A DNA stretch of 64,000 nucleotides from assembly GCA_022842325.1 (NCBI GenBank), contig JALHPU010000020.1, forward strand, positions 1 to 64,000. The letters are read 5' to 3'. The notes under the pieces were generated by a model that did not search any database, had not been told where the DNA came from, and saw only the letters and a program-made list of their open reading frames with translations. The DNA comes from Sulfuritalea sp. (GTDB taxonomy: Bacteria > Pseudomonadota > Gammaproteobacteria > Burkholderiales > Rhodocyclaceae). Shown here piece after piece: positions 49,157 to 57,494 of this stretch. The position numbers were made by a program, and so were the translations under genes. Every line of letters starts with the position of its first letter. The stretch's first letter is position 1.

Positions 49157-50467
49157 ATGAATGCACCTAACAAGTATCCGACCGAGTCCCTCAAGCTGTG
49201 GGGCAAGGCCAAGCAGCTGCGCGAGCAGTACTACCAGAACTATGCGCGCGCCAAGGACAACGGCGGCCTGCGCTGGTCCGGCTCGGCCTGGGCGCTGGAT
49301 GCGCTGCCGGCCGGCCTCGGTGATGACGTCTATTCGCTGACCGGCGAGCCCTACGCGGCGGCCGTGGCCCACGACAAGAAGTTTGCCAAGGAATGCATGG
49401 ACGCCGCCGAGTCGGTGGGCTTTGCCCGCGACCTGTGCTCCTACATGCGCATCTACTGGGGTGGCATGCACCTCGACAAGTATCTGTACGGCGGCAAGTT
49501 CCCCAAGCCCGACTTTATTTTCCAGACCCAGATCTGCTGCTCCCACTCGAAGTGGTACCAGCACGTCGCCAAGGAAGAAAAAGTGCCGCAGTTCTACGTG
49601 GACGTCGGCGTCGGCCCCTACAAGGACATGAACGAGGCGCGTCTCGACTACGTCACCAACCAACTGCACGACGGCATCGAGTTCCTTGAGAAATCCACCG
49701 GCCGCACCTTCGACGACGAAAAGTTCCTCAAGGCCGTCAAGAACGAAATGCGCTCGACCAGCCGCTGGGCCGATATCTGCGCCCTGAACAAGGTCAAGCC
49801 GGCGCCGCTCGACGAGAAGACCATGTACTCGCTCTACGTGCTGGCCACGCTGTCGAAGTCCTCGCAGTGGTGCGCCGACTTCTACGACGAGCTCTACGAC
49901 GAGGTCAAGGATCGCGTCGCGCGCGGCATCGCCGCCGTGCCGAACGAGAAGTGCCGCATGATGTCCGACACGCAGCCGCCCTGGTCCTTCCTCAAGATCT
50001 TCCGCTACCTCGAAACCTACGGTGCGGTGTCGATCGGCTCGCTCTACACCTTCGCCCTCGAAGGCATCTGGGAAGACAAGCCGGACGGCAGCTGGGGCGG
50101 TCGTTCGCTGCCCTGGGAAAAGGGTATCGAGATGAACACCCGCGACCAGATCCTGCGTCTCTACGCCGACTGGAACCTGTCCAAGCCGCAGTGGCAGCAC
50201 TTCTTCGATCCGCGCCTGAAGACCGCGATGATGCTGCGCATCGTCAAGGAATGGCAGGTCGATGGCGTGATGCTGCACCTGAATCGTGGCTGTGAAGGCT
50301 TGTCGATGGGCATCATGGAAAACCGCGGCGGCATCGCCAAGGCCGGTGTGCCGATCATGACCTTCGAAGGCAACATGGGCGACGAGCGCGAGTTCGACGA
50401 AGTACGCACGCAGGCACGGGTCGATGCCTTCATGGAGCAGCTTGGCTTGCGTCGCCAGGCAGCGTAA
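49157..50467 (+). CDS. bzdO: Benzoyl-CoA reductase subunit BzdO
   Basis: 436 residues from the ATG at 49157, preceded by GGGAGAG. Same HGD-D superfamily as Bzd[44 protein letters not shown] and the late [41 protein letters not shown]. With BzdN it carries the ring-reduction site, using ATP-energised electrons from BzdPQ to convert benzoyl-CoA to cyclohexa-1,5-diene-1-carbonyl-CoA. It is 18 bases after bzdN. Confidence 0.95.
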   Translation: MNAPNKYPTESLKLWGKAKQLREQYYQNYARAKDNGGLRWSGSAWALDALPAGLGDDVYSLTGEPYAAAVAHDKKFAKECMDAAESVGFARDLCSYMRIYWGGMHLDKYLYGGKFPKPDFIFQTQICCSHSKWYQHVAKEEKVPQFYVDVGVGPYKDMNEARLDYVTNQLHDGIEFLEKSTGRTFDDEKFLKAVKNEMRSTSRWADICALNKVKPAPLDEKTMYSLYVLATLSKSSQWCADFYDELYDEVKDRVARGIAAVPNEKCRMMSDTQPPWSFLKIFRYLETYGAVSIGSLYTFALEGIWEDKPDGSWGGRSLPWEKGIEMNTRDQILRLYADWNLSKPQWQHFFDPRLKTAMMLRIVKEWQVDGVMLHLNRGCEGLSMGIMENRGGIAKAGVPIMTFEGNMGDEREFDEVRTQARVDAFMEQLGLRRQAA

Positions 50468-50489
50468 CCGGATTAGGAGAGGACACGAG

Positions 50490-51299
50490 ATGATTACCGC
50501 AGGAATCGATATGGGCTCGCGCAGCATCAAGGTGGTGCTGCTGGAGGAACTCAATGTGAACGGAGCGCCGCAGCTGAAATACGGCGTGAAGAAAGTACAC
50601 ATCATGATGCCGGGCGACCTGGATCAGGACGTGGCGGCCGACAAGGCCTACGACGAGGCCCTGGCCTCGGCGGGCCTGAAGCGTGACGACGTCAAGGTGG
50701 TGTTCGCCACCGGCGCCGGGCGCAAGCAGGTGGGTTTTGCCGCCGAGGGCATCACCGAGATGACCGCCGGTGCCAAGGGTGCGGTGTTCATGTACCCGCA
50801 GGCCCGTACCGTGGTCGATGTCGGCGCCGAAGAAGGCCGCGGCATGAAGACCGACGGCGAAGGGCGCGCGATCGACTTTGCCGGCAACGAGAAATGCGCG
50901 GCGGGCGCCGGGTCGTTTGCCGAAGCCATGAGCCGCGCGCTGCAAATGACGCTCAAGGAATTCGGCGAGGCCAGCCTGCAGTCCGACAAGTCGATTCCGA
51001 TGAACGCCCAGTGCACGGTGTTTGCCGAGTCCGAAGTGGTGTCGCTGATCCACTCGGCAACGCCGAAGAACGACATCGCCAAGGCCGTGCTCGACGCCGT
51101 CGCCAGCCGTGTCTGCGCCATGGTGCGTCGCGTCGGTATCGAAGGCGAAGTGGTACTGATCGGCGGTATGGTGCATAACGCCGGATTCGTCCAGTCGCTG
51201 AAAGTGGCGATGGGCGTCGATGCGATTTCCCTGCCGGACATGCCGGAGTACATCAGCGCGCTGGGTTGCGCCCTGATTGCCGCCGACCGCCAGCACTGA
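50490..51299 (+). CDS. bzdP: Benzoyl-CoA reductase ATPase subunit BzdP
   Basis: 269 residues from the ATG at 50490 (AGGAGAGG upstream). ASKHA-fold ATPase: MITAGIDMGSRSIKVVLLE (phosphate 1), TVVDVGAEEGRGMK (phosphate 2, the usual GGQD is altered to GAEE), and IGGMVHNAGFVQSL (adenosine). Cluster cysteines are C136 in NEKCAAGAGSF and C175 in AQCTVFAE. It pairs with BzdQ to bridge a [4Fe-4S] cluster and couple ATP hydrolysis to electron transfer. Confidence 0.94.
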   Translation: MITAGIDMGSRSIKVVLLEELNVNGAPQLKYGVKKVHIMMPGDLDQDVAADKAYDEALASAGLKRDDVKVVFATGAGRKQVGFAAEGITEMTAGAKGAVFMYPQARTVVDVGAEEGRGMKTDGEGRAIDFAGNEKCAAGAGSFAEAMSRALQMTLKEFGEASLQSDKSIPMNAQCTVFAESEVVSLIHSATPKNDIAKAVLDAVASRVCAMVRRVGIEGEVVLIGGMVHNAGFVQSLKVAMGVDAISLPDMPEYISALGCALIAADRQH

Positions 51300-51318
51300 A
51301 CCATAAAGGAGCGAAAAG

Positions 51319-52224
51319 ATGAATGCAGAAGTGACAGCAGCCCCGACCGCCCCCGAGAAGAAGGAATTCTGGCGCTGGCAGGAAAACACCTGGGTCGATG
51401 AAACCAAGGACTGGAAGACCGCCAAGATCATCACCTGCGGCATCGACGTCGGTTCCGTGTCGTCGCAGGCCGTGCTCGTGGTCGACGGTGAACTCTACGG
51501 CTTCAACAGCATGCGCACCGGCAACAACTCGCCGGATTCCGCTACCAACGCGCTGCAAGGCGTGATGGACAAGTGCGGCATGAAGCTGGAAGACATCCAC
51601 TACGTCGTCGGCACCGGCTACGGCCGTGTCAACGTGCCCTTCGCCCACAAGGCGATCACCGAGATCGCCTGCCATGCCCGCGGCGCCAACTACATGGGCG
51701 GCAACGGCGTGCGCACCATCCTCGACATGGGCGGCCAGGACTGCAAGGCCATCCATTGCGACGAAAAGGGCAAGGTCACCAACTTCCTGATGAACGACAA
51801 GTGCGCCGCCGGTACCGGGCGCGGCATGGAAGTGATTTCCGACCTGATGCAGATCCCGATCGCCGAACTGGGTCCGCGTTCCTTCGACGTCGATGTCGAG
51901 CCGGCTGCGGTATCGTCGGTGTGCGTGGTGTTCGCCAAATCCGAGGCGCTGGGCCTGCTCAAGGCCGGCTACACCAAGAACAAGGTGATCGCGGCGTATT
52001 GCCAGGCCATGGCCGAGCGCGTAGTGTCCCTGCTCGAGCGCATCGGCGTCGAGGAAGGCTTCTTCATCACCGGCGGCATCGCCAAGAATCCCGGCGTGGT
52101 CAAGCGCATCGAGAAGCTGCTCGGCATCAAGGCGATGGAGACCAAGGTGGATAGCCAGATCGCCGGCGCCCTCGGTGCCGCACTGTTCGGCTACACGCTG
52201 ATGTCGAAGAAAGCTGCGGCCTGA
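51319..52224 (+). CDS. bzdQ: Benzoyl-CoA reductase ATPase subunit BzdQ
   Basis: 301 residues. ASKHA ATPase: TCGIDVGSVSSQAVLVVDG, ILDMGGQDCKAIHCDEKG (phosphate 2 with the normal GGQD) and FITGGIAKNPGVVKRIEKLLG. Cluster cysteines are C162 in NDKCAAGTGRGME and C202 in VCVVFAKSEALG. A ~38-residue N-terminal head (KEFWRWQENTWVDETKDWKTAK) distinguishes it from BzdP. It completes the ATP-driven electron-activating module. Confidence 0.94.
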   Translation: MNAEVTAAPTAPEKKEFWRWQENTWVDETKDWKTAKIITCGIDVGSVSSQAVLVVDGELYGFNSMRTGNNSPDSATNALQGVMDKCGMKLEDIHYVVGTGYGRVNVPFAHKAITEIACHARGANYMGGNGVRTILDMGGQDCKAIHCDEKGKVTNFLMNDKCAAGTGRGMEVISDLMQIPIAELGPRSFDVDVEPAAVSSVCVVFAKSEALGLLKAGYTKNKVIAAYCQAMAERVVSLLERIGVEEGFFITGGIAKNPGVVKRIEKLLGIKAMETKVDSQIAGALGAALFGYTLMSKKAAA

Positions 52225-52235
52225 TAGCTTCCTGC

Positions 52236-52260
52236 GGCAGCCGGCAGTTTGCCGGCTGCC
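52236..52260. other. Hairpin between bzdQ and bzdM
   Basis: Perfect 11-bp arms GGCAGCCGGCA / TGCCGGCTGCC around GTT, starting 11 bases after the bzdQ stop. No T-run follows, so it likely protects or separates the bzdNOPQ part of the transcript without terminating it. Confidence 0.65.
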
Positions 52261-52287
52261 AGCGGGACCTGACCAGAAGGAAAAGAC

Positions 52288-52572
52288 ATGATCGCCAATT
52301 ACGGTTACAAGGACGGCTCCGGTGAGTACTACATCAGCATCGACACCGACAAGTGCATCGGCTGCGTGGCCGAGCGCGCCTGTCTGACCGCGTGCCCGAA
52401 GCAGATGTTCGAAATCATTACCGATGATTACGACGACGAAGTGGCCTGGATCAAGAAGCCCAACTGCCGCACCCTGTCCTACGATTGCGCCGATTGCAAG
52501 CCGTCGGGCGGCTACAGCAGCCTGCCCTGCATCACGGCCTGCACGCCGGGCGCGATCAAGCACTCGTGGTGA
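52288..52572 (+). CDS. bzdM: Ferredoxin BzdM
   Basis: 94 residues with nine cysteines: C23, C26, C32, C36 (C-x2-C-x5-C-x3-C-P) and C60, C67, C70, C81, C85. The first motif has an unusual five-residue gap and the second set is stretched by a Gly/Ser loop, unlike a plain 2[4Fe-4S] clostridial ferredoxin. By position it is the electron donor of BzdNOPQ. Confidence 0.88.
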   Translation: MIANYGYKDGSGEYYISIDTDKCIGCVAERACLTACPKQMFEIITDDYDDEVAWIKKPNCRTLSYDCADCKPSGGYSSLPCITACTPGAIKHSW

Positions 52573-52586
52573 GGGAGGTGATTCCC

Positions 52587-52883
52587 ATGGCTGAAACACC
52601 ACGGCGAGTCATTCCGATCGCGCAGTCCAAGGCGGTCAACCCCGAGGATGCATTGCTCAGGGACGGCTGGGTGCGCCAGACCATCATCGGCGAGCCGCGC
52701 CTGTCCGAGATCGTGCAGAACTACAAGGCCATGGGCTTCGAAGTCCATGTCGAGGAGTTCAAGACCGAGGGCGACAGTGGCTGCACCACCTGCTTCGATG
52801 CGGGTCAGGGAATGGGCTTCCAATATGGCACGGTCTATGTTCGCAAGCGTAGCGAACCGGCCGGCGAAGACGAACTGTTCTAA
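52587..52883 (+). CDS. Small conserved bzd-operon protein of unknown function (position of bzdS)
   Basis: 98 residues from the ATG at 52587 (GGGAGG upstream). There are no membrane segments. The only striking element is GDSGCTTCFDAGQGMGFQYGTVYVRK, with a CxxC. Sequence VRQTIIGEPRLSEIVQNYKAMGFEVHVEEF suggests a small alpha/beta fold. It begins 14 bases after bzdM. I do not recognise a family; in Azoarcus the genes between bzdM and bzdV are called bzdS, bzdT and bzdU, and I equate this with the first only by order. Confidence 0.8.
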   Translation: MAETPRRVIPIAQSKAVNPEDALLRDGWVRQTIIGEPRLSEIVQNYKAMGFEVHVEEFKTEGDSGCTTCFDAGQGMGFQYGTVYVRKRSEPAGEDELF

Positions 52884-52930
52884 GAATTGACGGCGCCAAT
52901 GGCGCTGTCGACACCACTAGGAGGAAAGAA

Positions 52931-53383
52931 ATGGCTGACCAGAAACGAGTAATGCGCGTGTTGCGCCAAGGGGACCTGGACGCAATCGTGGCAATTGACG
53001 CCTTCGCATCGAAAGAACCGCGGCGCGAATACTACGAGCGCAAGATTGCCGGCATCCTGAACAAGAATGCCAACATCAATACCTCGATCGTCTGCGAAGT
53101 GGACGGCAAGGTGGTCGGCTTCGTCATGGGCTACGTGTTTTTCGGCGAATTCGGCATCAGCGATGCGACCTCGACCATCGATACCCTGGGCGTGCATCCG
53201 GATTTCCGCAAGCACGGCGTTGCTGCCGAAATGCTTGACCAGTTCATGATGAACATGAAGGCTGCCGGCGTGAAAAAGGTTTACACGCTGGTGAACTGGG
53301 ACGATTTCGCCCTCGAAAAATTCTTCTCGGCGAACAAGTTCGTGCCGTCGAAGCGAATCAATTACGAGTGCGTGCTTCCCTGA
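52931..53383 (+). CDS. GNAT-family N-acetyltransferase in the bzd operon
   Basis: 150 residues. GNAT fold with MRVLRQGDLDAIVAIDAFASKEPRREYYERK, the central VVGFVMGYVF strand, motif A IDTLGVHPDFRKHGVAAEMLDQFM (acetyl-CoA pyrophosphate loop R/K-x-x-G-V/I-A) and a C-terminal LEKFFSANKFVPSKRI. The acceptor is unknown. In Rhodopseudomonas palustris benzoate-CoA ligase is switched off by acetylation, so the ligase encoded downstream is one candidate. GGAGG precedes the ATG; it follows the small Cys protein by 47 bases. Confidence 0.88.
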   Translation: MADQKRVMRVLRQGDLDAIVAIDAFASKEPRREYYERKIAGILNKNANINTSIVCEVDGKVVGFVMGYVFFGEFGISDATSTIDTLGVHPDFRKHGVAAEMLDQFMMNMKAAGVKKVYTLVNWDDFALEKFFSANKFVPSKRINYECVLP

Positions 53384-53408
53384 TAGCCCGACGGCACATC
53401 GCCAGGTC

Positions 53409-54044
53409 ATGTGGATCGACACCCATTGCCATACGAAATACTCGTATGACAACTGGCTCGAGCCGCTTGACCTGATCCGGCGCGCCAAGGCCCTTGGACT
53501 CGATGGCGTGTGCATTACCGAGCACTATTCCTACGAGGCCTCGGAGCCGGTCGAGCGGATCGGGCGGGAAGAGGGCTTGCTGGTCCTGCGTGGCGTGGAG
53601 ATCGCCACGGATCGCGGGCACCTGCTGGCCTACGGCGTTGTCGATGACGGCTGGAACATCTGGAATCGTGACAGCTACCTGCCGCTGGAGGAAGTGATAG
53701 AACACATCAACGACCTCGGCGGCGTCTGTGCGCCGGCGCATCCGTTTCGCAACGTCGGGCTGTCGAGCCTGCTGGAAGGGCTGCTGGAGCTGAAGGATAT
53801 TGCCGCCGTGGAGTCGCACAACGGAGTCAATGCCGAGAGCGACAACGACCTGGCGATTCGCGCATCGGCGCATATGGGTTTGCCGACGCTGGGCGGCAGC
53901 GATTGTCACAAGGTGGTGGCAGTGGGACGTTGTGCGACCGAGTTTTCTCAGCCGGTACACGACATGGCGAGTTTCGTCGCCGCGGTGAAGGCCGGTGCCT
54001 GCCGCGGCGCTTATTACGAGCCATACGGCCAGGCCGGGTTGTAG
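53409..54044 (+). CDS. PHP-domain metal-dependent hydrolase in the bzd operon
   Basis: 211 residues. It starts MWIDTHCHTKYSYDNWLEPLDLIRRAKALGLDGVCITEHYS, the PHP motif 1-2 (HCH ... TEH); later VCAPAHPFRN (motif 3 His), ESHNGVN and GGSDCHKVVAVGRCATEF (motif 4 DxH). All metal ligands appear intact, so a phosphoesterase or other hydrolase activity is expected. Substrate unknown. It starts 25 bases after the acetyltransferase gene. Confidence 0.88.
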   Translation: MWIDTHCHTKYSYDNWLEPLDLIRRAKALGLDGVCITEHYSYEASEPVERIGREEGLLVLRGVEIATDRGHLLAYGVVDDGWNIWNRDSYLPLEEVIEHINDLGGVCAPAHPFRNVGLSSLLEGLLELKDIAAVESHNGVNAESDNDLAIRASAHMGLPTLGGSDCHKVVAVGRCATEFSQPVHDMASFVAAVKAGACRGAYYEPYGQAGL

Positions 54045-54113
54045 CAGGGATGAAAATCGCGCGACCCGACGAGGCCGCGCGAGCCAGTCGATAGACGCAT
54101 CGAGGAGGAACAC

Positions 54114-56684
54114 ATGCAGGCCGTACAGACGTCCGAGATCAGGTGGTACAAGACCCGGCAGGCGCCCGCTGCAGGCGGTTTCGCCGCCGACAACGGAGCC
54201 ATGGTCAGTCTTGTCATAGACGGCAAGGCGGTCGAAGCGCCCGAGGGGGTTTCGCTGCTGTCTGCCGCCAGCGCCGCCGGCATCTATATCCCTGCCCTGT
54301 GTGCCCATCCCGATCTGCCGCCCAGTGCCCAGCGCGGCGGCGGTTCCAGCGGCTGCAACCTTTGCGTGGTCGAAATCGCCGGCATGAGCGGGATGCGCAC
54401 CTCCTGCTCTATCGCGGTCGAGGCCGGCATGGTGGTCACCACCACGTCTCCCGCCATCGAAAAGCTGCGCAAGGAAGGCATCGCCAAGACGCTGGGCACG
54501 CATCCGCACGTCTGCCTGACCTGCCCGCAGCGCGACGGCTGCAGCCGTACCACCTGTTCCTTCGGCAATCCGGTCGAGCAGCGCTGCTGTTCGATCTTCA
54601 ACAGTTGCGAGCTGCGCAAGGTTGCCGATTACGTCGGCATCCCGCCGACCACGCCGAACTACAAGCATGTCCAGCTGCCGGTGATCAAGAACGAACCCTT
54701 CTACGATCGCGACTACAACCTGTGCATCGACTGCCGGCGCTGCCTGGTGGCCTGCAACGATGTGCGCGGCGTCGGCTGTCTGGAAGTCAAGAACACCGAT
54801 GGTCGTACCTGGGTTGGCACCATTGCAGACACCCTGCTCGAATCCGGCTGCAAATTCTGCAGCGCCTGCGTCACCGTGTGTCCGACCGGGGCGCTGATGG
54901 ATCGCACCCTGGACGTCGCCCGCGTCGAAGAGACGCAGGTACCCTGCAAGGCCACCTGTCCGGCCGGTATCGACGTGCCGCGCTATGTGCAGCTGGTCGG
55001 CCTCGGCATGTACGGCGAGGCGGTGGCCGTGGTCCGCGAGAAGCTGCCCTTCCCGGGCATCCTCGGCCGCGCCTGCTTCAGCCCCTGCGAGTCTGCCTGC
55101 CGGCGCAAGGATCTCGACGATCCCTTGTCGATCCGCAGCCTCAAGCGCATCGCGGCCGACAACGATACCGGCTTGTGGCGCCAGCATTCGATCCAGTTGC
55201 CGCCTTCGGGCAAGAAGGCCGCGGTGGTCGGCGCCGGTCCCGGCGGACTGACCGCCGCCTACTACCTGGCCAAGAAGGGCCACGCCGTCACCGTGTTCGA
55301 CGCCTTGCCCGCTGCCGGCGGCATGGTGCGCTATGGAATTCCCTCGTATCGCGTGCCGCTGGAAGTGATCGACCAGGAAGTCGCCGAAGTGGAAAAGCTC
55401 GGCGTGGAATTCAAGTTCAATACCCGCATCGAAAACATCGACGAACTGCTGGCCCAGGGTTTCGATACGGTATTCCTCGGCATCGGCGCGCAGAACGGCG
55501 ATGCGCTCGGCATTCCCGGCGACAATCTGCCGAATGTGATCGACAGTCCGACCTTCCTGCGCGCGGCCACCATGGGCAAAATCGGCAAAGTCGGCGCTGG
55601 CGACACGGCAATCACGATCGGCAAGCGTGTCGCGGTGATCGGCGGCGGCAACGTCGCGACCGACAACGCCCGTTCGGCGCGGCGCCTGGGCGCCGAAGTC
55701 GTGGATATGGTCTATCGCCGCACCCGCGAGGAAATGCCGGCGCGCGACGACGAAATTCAGGGCTGCCTCGAAGAAAAGGTTAACTTCCGCTTCCTGCTGG
55801 CGCCGAAGAAAATCGAACTCAACGACAGCGGCAGCTCGCGCCTCAGGATCACCTACATCAAGATGGAACTCGGCGAGCCCGATGCCTCCGGGCGTCGCCG
55901 TCCGATGGAACTTGCCGGCAGCGAGTTCACCGAGGACGTCGATCTGGTGATCGGCGCCATCGGTCAGCGGCCCGAGGAGTTTCCCGCCTACAGCGTGCAG
56001 GTCTCGAAGAATGGCCGGGTGCAGGTGCGTGAGGACAGCATGCTCACCAGCCGCCCCGGCGTCTATGCCGGCGGCGACTGCGTGCTCGGCCCCTCGACAC
56101 TGATCGAGTCGGTCGCCCAGGGCCGCAAGGCGGCGGCGGCGATGGATGCCTACCTGGGCGGCGACGGCAACATCGAGGAAACGCTGCTTCCGGACTGGGA
56201 TACCGATCCGCATATCGGCCGCGAGGAGGGCTTCAACACGCGCAAGCGCCTGCATCCGATTTTCATCGACCCGGCCAAGCGCGACAACTGGGACGAGGTC
56301 GAGCTCGGCTTCGACGAGGCGACCGCGCGCGCCGAGGCCCTGCGTTGCCTCAAGTGCAACCTCGCGGCGAAGATCGAGGACATGGTGCTGCCGCCGGAAG
56401 CCTGGCTGGAACTCAATGCCGAGAACGTCGCCGGCGTGCAGACCGAGTCCGGCGTGTATCAGCTGCTCGACGCCGACAAGAAGGTGCTGGTGATCAAGGG
56501 TGTCGAGAACCTGCGCGAGGGCCTCGAGGCCATGCTCGACAAGGCCGACATCGCCAAGTACTTCGTCTGGGAGGATGCGCCCTTCTTCAGCCAGCGCGAG
56601 AACCAGCTGGTGCAGGCTTACATGCAGCAGTACGGCGGCATGCCGCCGGGCGTCGGCGCCGACGAGATGGACGATCTTTTCTAG
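54114..56684 (+). CDS. bzdV: BzdV: multidomain Fe-S flavoprotein, putative NAD(P)H:ferredoxin oxidoreductase
   Basis: 856 residues. Order: [2Fe-2S] domain (~30-110, CAHPDLP..CNLCVVE..C), NuoG-type His/Cys Fe-S region (~135-175, CLTCPQRDGCSRTTC), two [4Fe-4S] motifs (~200-265, CIDCRRCLVAC, CKFCSACVTVCPTGA), then a GltD-like flavoprotein (~285-730: CKATCPAGID, AAVVGAGPGGLTAAYYLAKKGH for FAD, RVAVIGGGNVATDNARSARRLG for NAD(P), YAGGDCVLG) and a tail with CLKC. It is the only candidate in the operon for reducing BzdM. VGAGDTA at ~residues 493-499, just before the second Rossmann motif, is encoded by a perfect copy of the 21-bp repeat. Confidence 0.9.
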   Translation: MQAVQTSEIRWYKTRQAPAAGGFAADNGAMVSLVIDGKAVEAPEGVSLLSAASAAGIYIPALCAHPDLPPSAQRGGGSSGCNLCVVEIAGMSGMRTSCSIAVEAGMVVTTTSPAIEKLRKEGIAKTLGTHPHVCLTCPQRDGCSRTTCSFGNPVEQRCCSIFNSCELRKVADYVGIPPTTPNYKHVQLPVIKNEPFYDRDYNLCIDCRRCLVACNDVRGVGCLEVKNTDGRTWVGTIADTLLESGCKFCSACVTVCPTGALMDRTLDVARVEETQVPCKATCPAGIDVPRYVQLVGLGMYGEAVAVVREKLPFPGILGRACFSPCESACRRKDLDDPLSIRSLKRIAADNDTGLWRQHSIQLPPSGKKAAVVGAGPGGLTAAYYLAKKGHAVTVFDALPAAGGMVRYGIPSYRVPLEVIDQEVAEVEKLGVEFKFNTRIENIDELLAQGFDTVFLGIGAQNGDALGIPGDNLPNVIDSPTFLRAATMGKIGKVGAGDTAITIGKRVAVIGGGNVATDNARSARRLGAEVVDMVYRRTREEMPARDDEIQGCLEEKVNFRFLLAPKKIELNDSGSSRLRITYIKMELGEPDASGRRRPMELAGSEFTEDVDLVIGAIGQRPEEFPAYSVQVSKNGRVQVREDSMLTSRPGVYAGGDCVLGPSTLIESVAQGRKAAAAMDAYLGGDGNIEETLLPDWDTDPHIGREEGFNTRKRLHPIFIDPAKRDNWDEVELGFDEATARAEALRCLKCNLAAKIEDMVLPPEAWLELNAENVAGVQTESGVYQLLDADKKVLVIKGVENLREGLEAMLDKADIAKYFVWEDAPFFSQRENQLVQAYMQQYGGMPPGVGADEMDDLF
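55589..55609. repeat. 21-bp dispersed repeat, copy 8 (inside bzdV)
   Basis: Reverse orientation, AGTCGGCGCTGG then CGACACGGC; identical to the consensus at all 21 positions. In frame it encodes Val-Gly-Ala-Gly-Asp-Thr-Ala. Confidence 0.65.
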
Positions 56685-56713
56685 GGCAGCACCCAAAACC
56701 CAAAGGGACACTC

Positions 56714-57487
56714 ATGTCAGATTTCAAATTCATCTCCTACGAGGACCAGGGCGAGGTCATTCGCCTGGCCATCAACCGGCCGCCGTACAACGTGCTCGAT
56801 ATCGCCACCATGGAGGAGATGAATGCCGCGCTCGACCTGGCGATGGAAAACACCACGGCCAAGGTCCTGGTGATAACCGGCAACGGCGACAAGACCTTCT
56901 CCTCCGGTGTCGACGTGGTCGACCACACCCCCGACAAGGTGGTGAAGATGATCGAGGTGTTCCACGGCATCCTCAAGCGCCTGATGCAGGTGTCGATCCC
57001 CACCGTGGCCGCCGTGAATGGCGCGGCGCTGGGCGGCGGCTGCGAACTGGCGATCGCCTGCGACATGGTGGTGGCCTCGGAGAGTGCCAAGCTCGGCCAG
57101 CCCGAAATCAAGCTCGGCGTGTTTCCGCCGATCGCCGCGATCCTGCTGCCGCGCCAGATCCCGATGACCAAGGTCATGGAACTGCTGCTCGGCGGCGGCA
57201 TCATCGGCGCCCAGGAGGCGCACCGCCTCGGCCTGGTGAACACCGTGTTTCCGAAGGAGAGCTTTGCCGCGGATACGGCGAAGTTCCTCGAGCAGTTCAC
57301 TTCGCTGTCGCGCGTGGCATTGATCCACACCAAGAAGGCGGTCAAGGAAGCGGCGACGCGGCCTTTCTACGAGGCGCTGTTCCACATCGAACAGCATTAC
57401 CTCAAGGACCTGATGGCCACCGAGGATGCCAAGGAAGGCCTCAACAGCTTCATTGAGAAACGCAAACCCGTCTGGAAGAACAAATAA
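56714..57487 (+). CDS. bzdW: Cyclohexa-1,5-diene-1-carbonyl-CoA hydratase BzdW
   Basis: 257 residues, crotonase superfamily. Oxyanion-hole motifs are FSSGVDVVDHTPDKV and VNGAALGGGCELAIACDMVVASESAKLGQPEIKLGVFPP, the latter with the catalytic Glu region. It adds water to the dienoyl-CoA made by BzdNOPQ, giving 6-hydroxycyclohex-1-ene-1-carbonyl-CoA. ATG at 56714 follows AAGGGA. It lies 29 bases after bzdV and 7 before bzdX. Confidence 0.93.
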   Translation: MSDFKFISYEDQGEVIRLAINRPPYNVLDIATMEEMNAALDLAMENTTAKVLVITGNGDKTFSSGVDVVDHTPDKVVKMIEVFHGILKRLMQVSIPTVAAVNGAALGGGCELAIACDMVVASESAKLGQPEIKLGVFPPIAAILLPRQIPMTKVMELLLGGGIIGAQEAHRLGLVNTVFPKESFAADTAKFLEQFTSLSRVALIHTKKAVKEAATRPFYEALFHIEQHYLKDLMATEDAKEGLNSFIEKRKPVWKNK

Positions 57488-57494
57488 GGGAGAC

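Noticed and set aside
53358..56711. An 1117-codon open frame on the minus strand across the PHP and bzdV genes
   Set aside because: It is antisense to genes with clear motifs; long antisense frames arise in GC-rich DNA because of third-position bias. Its translation has no recognisable domain.
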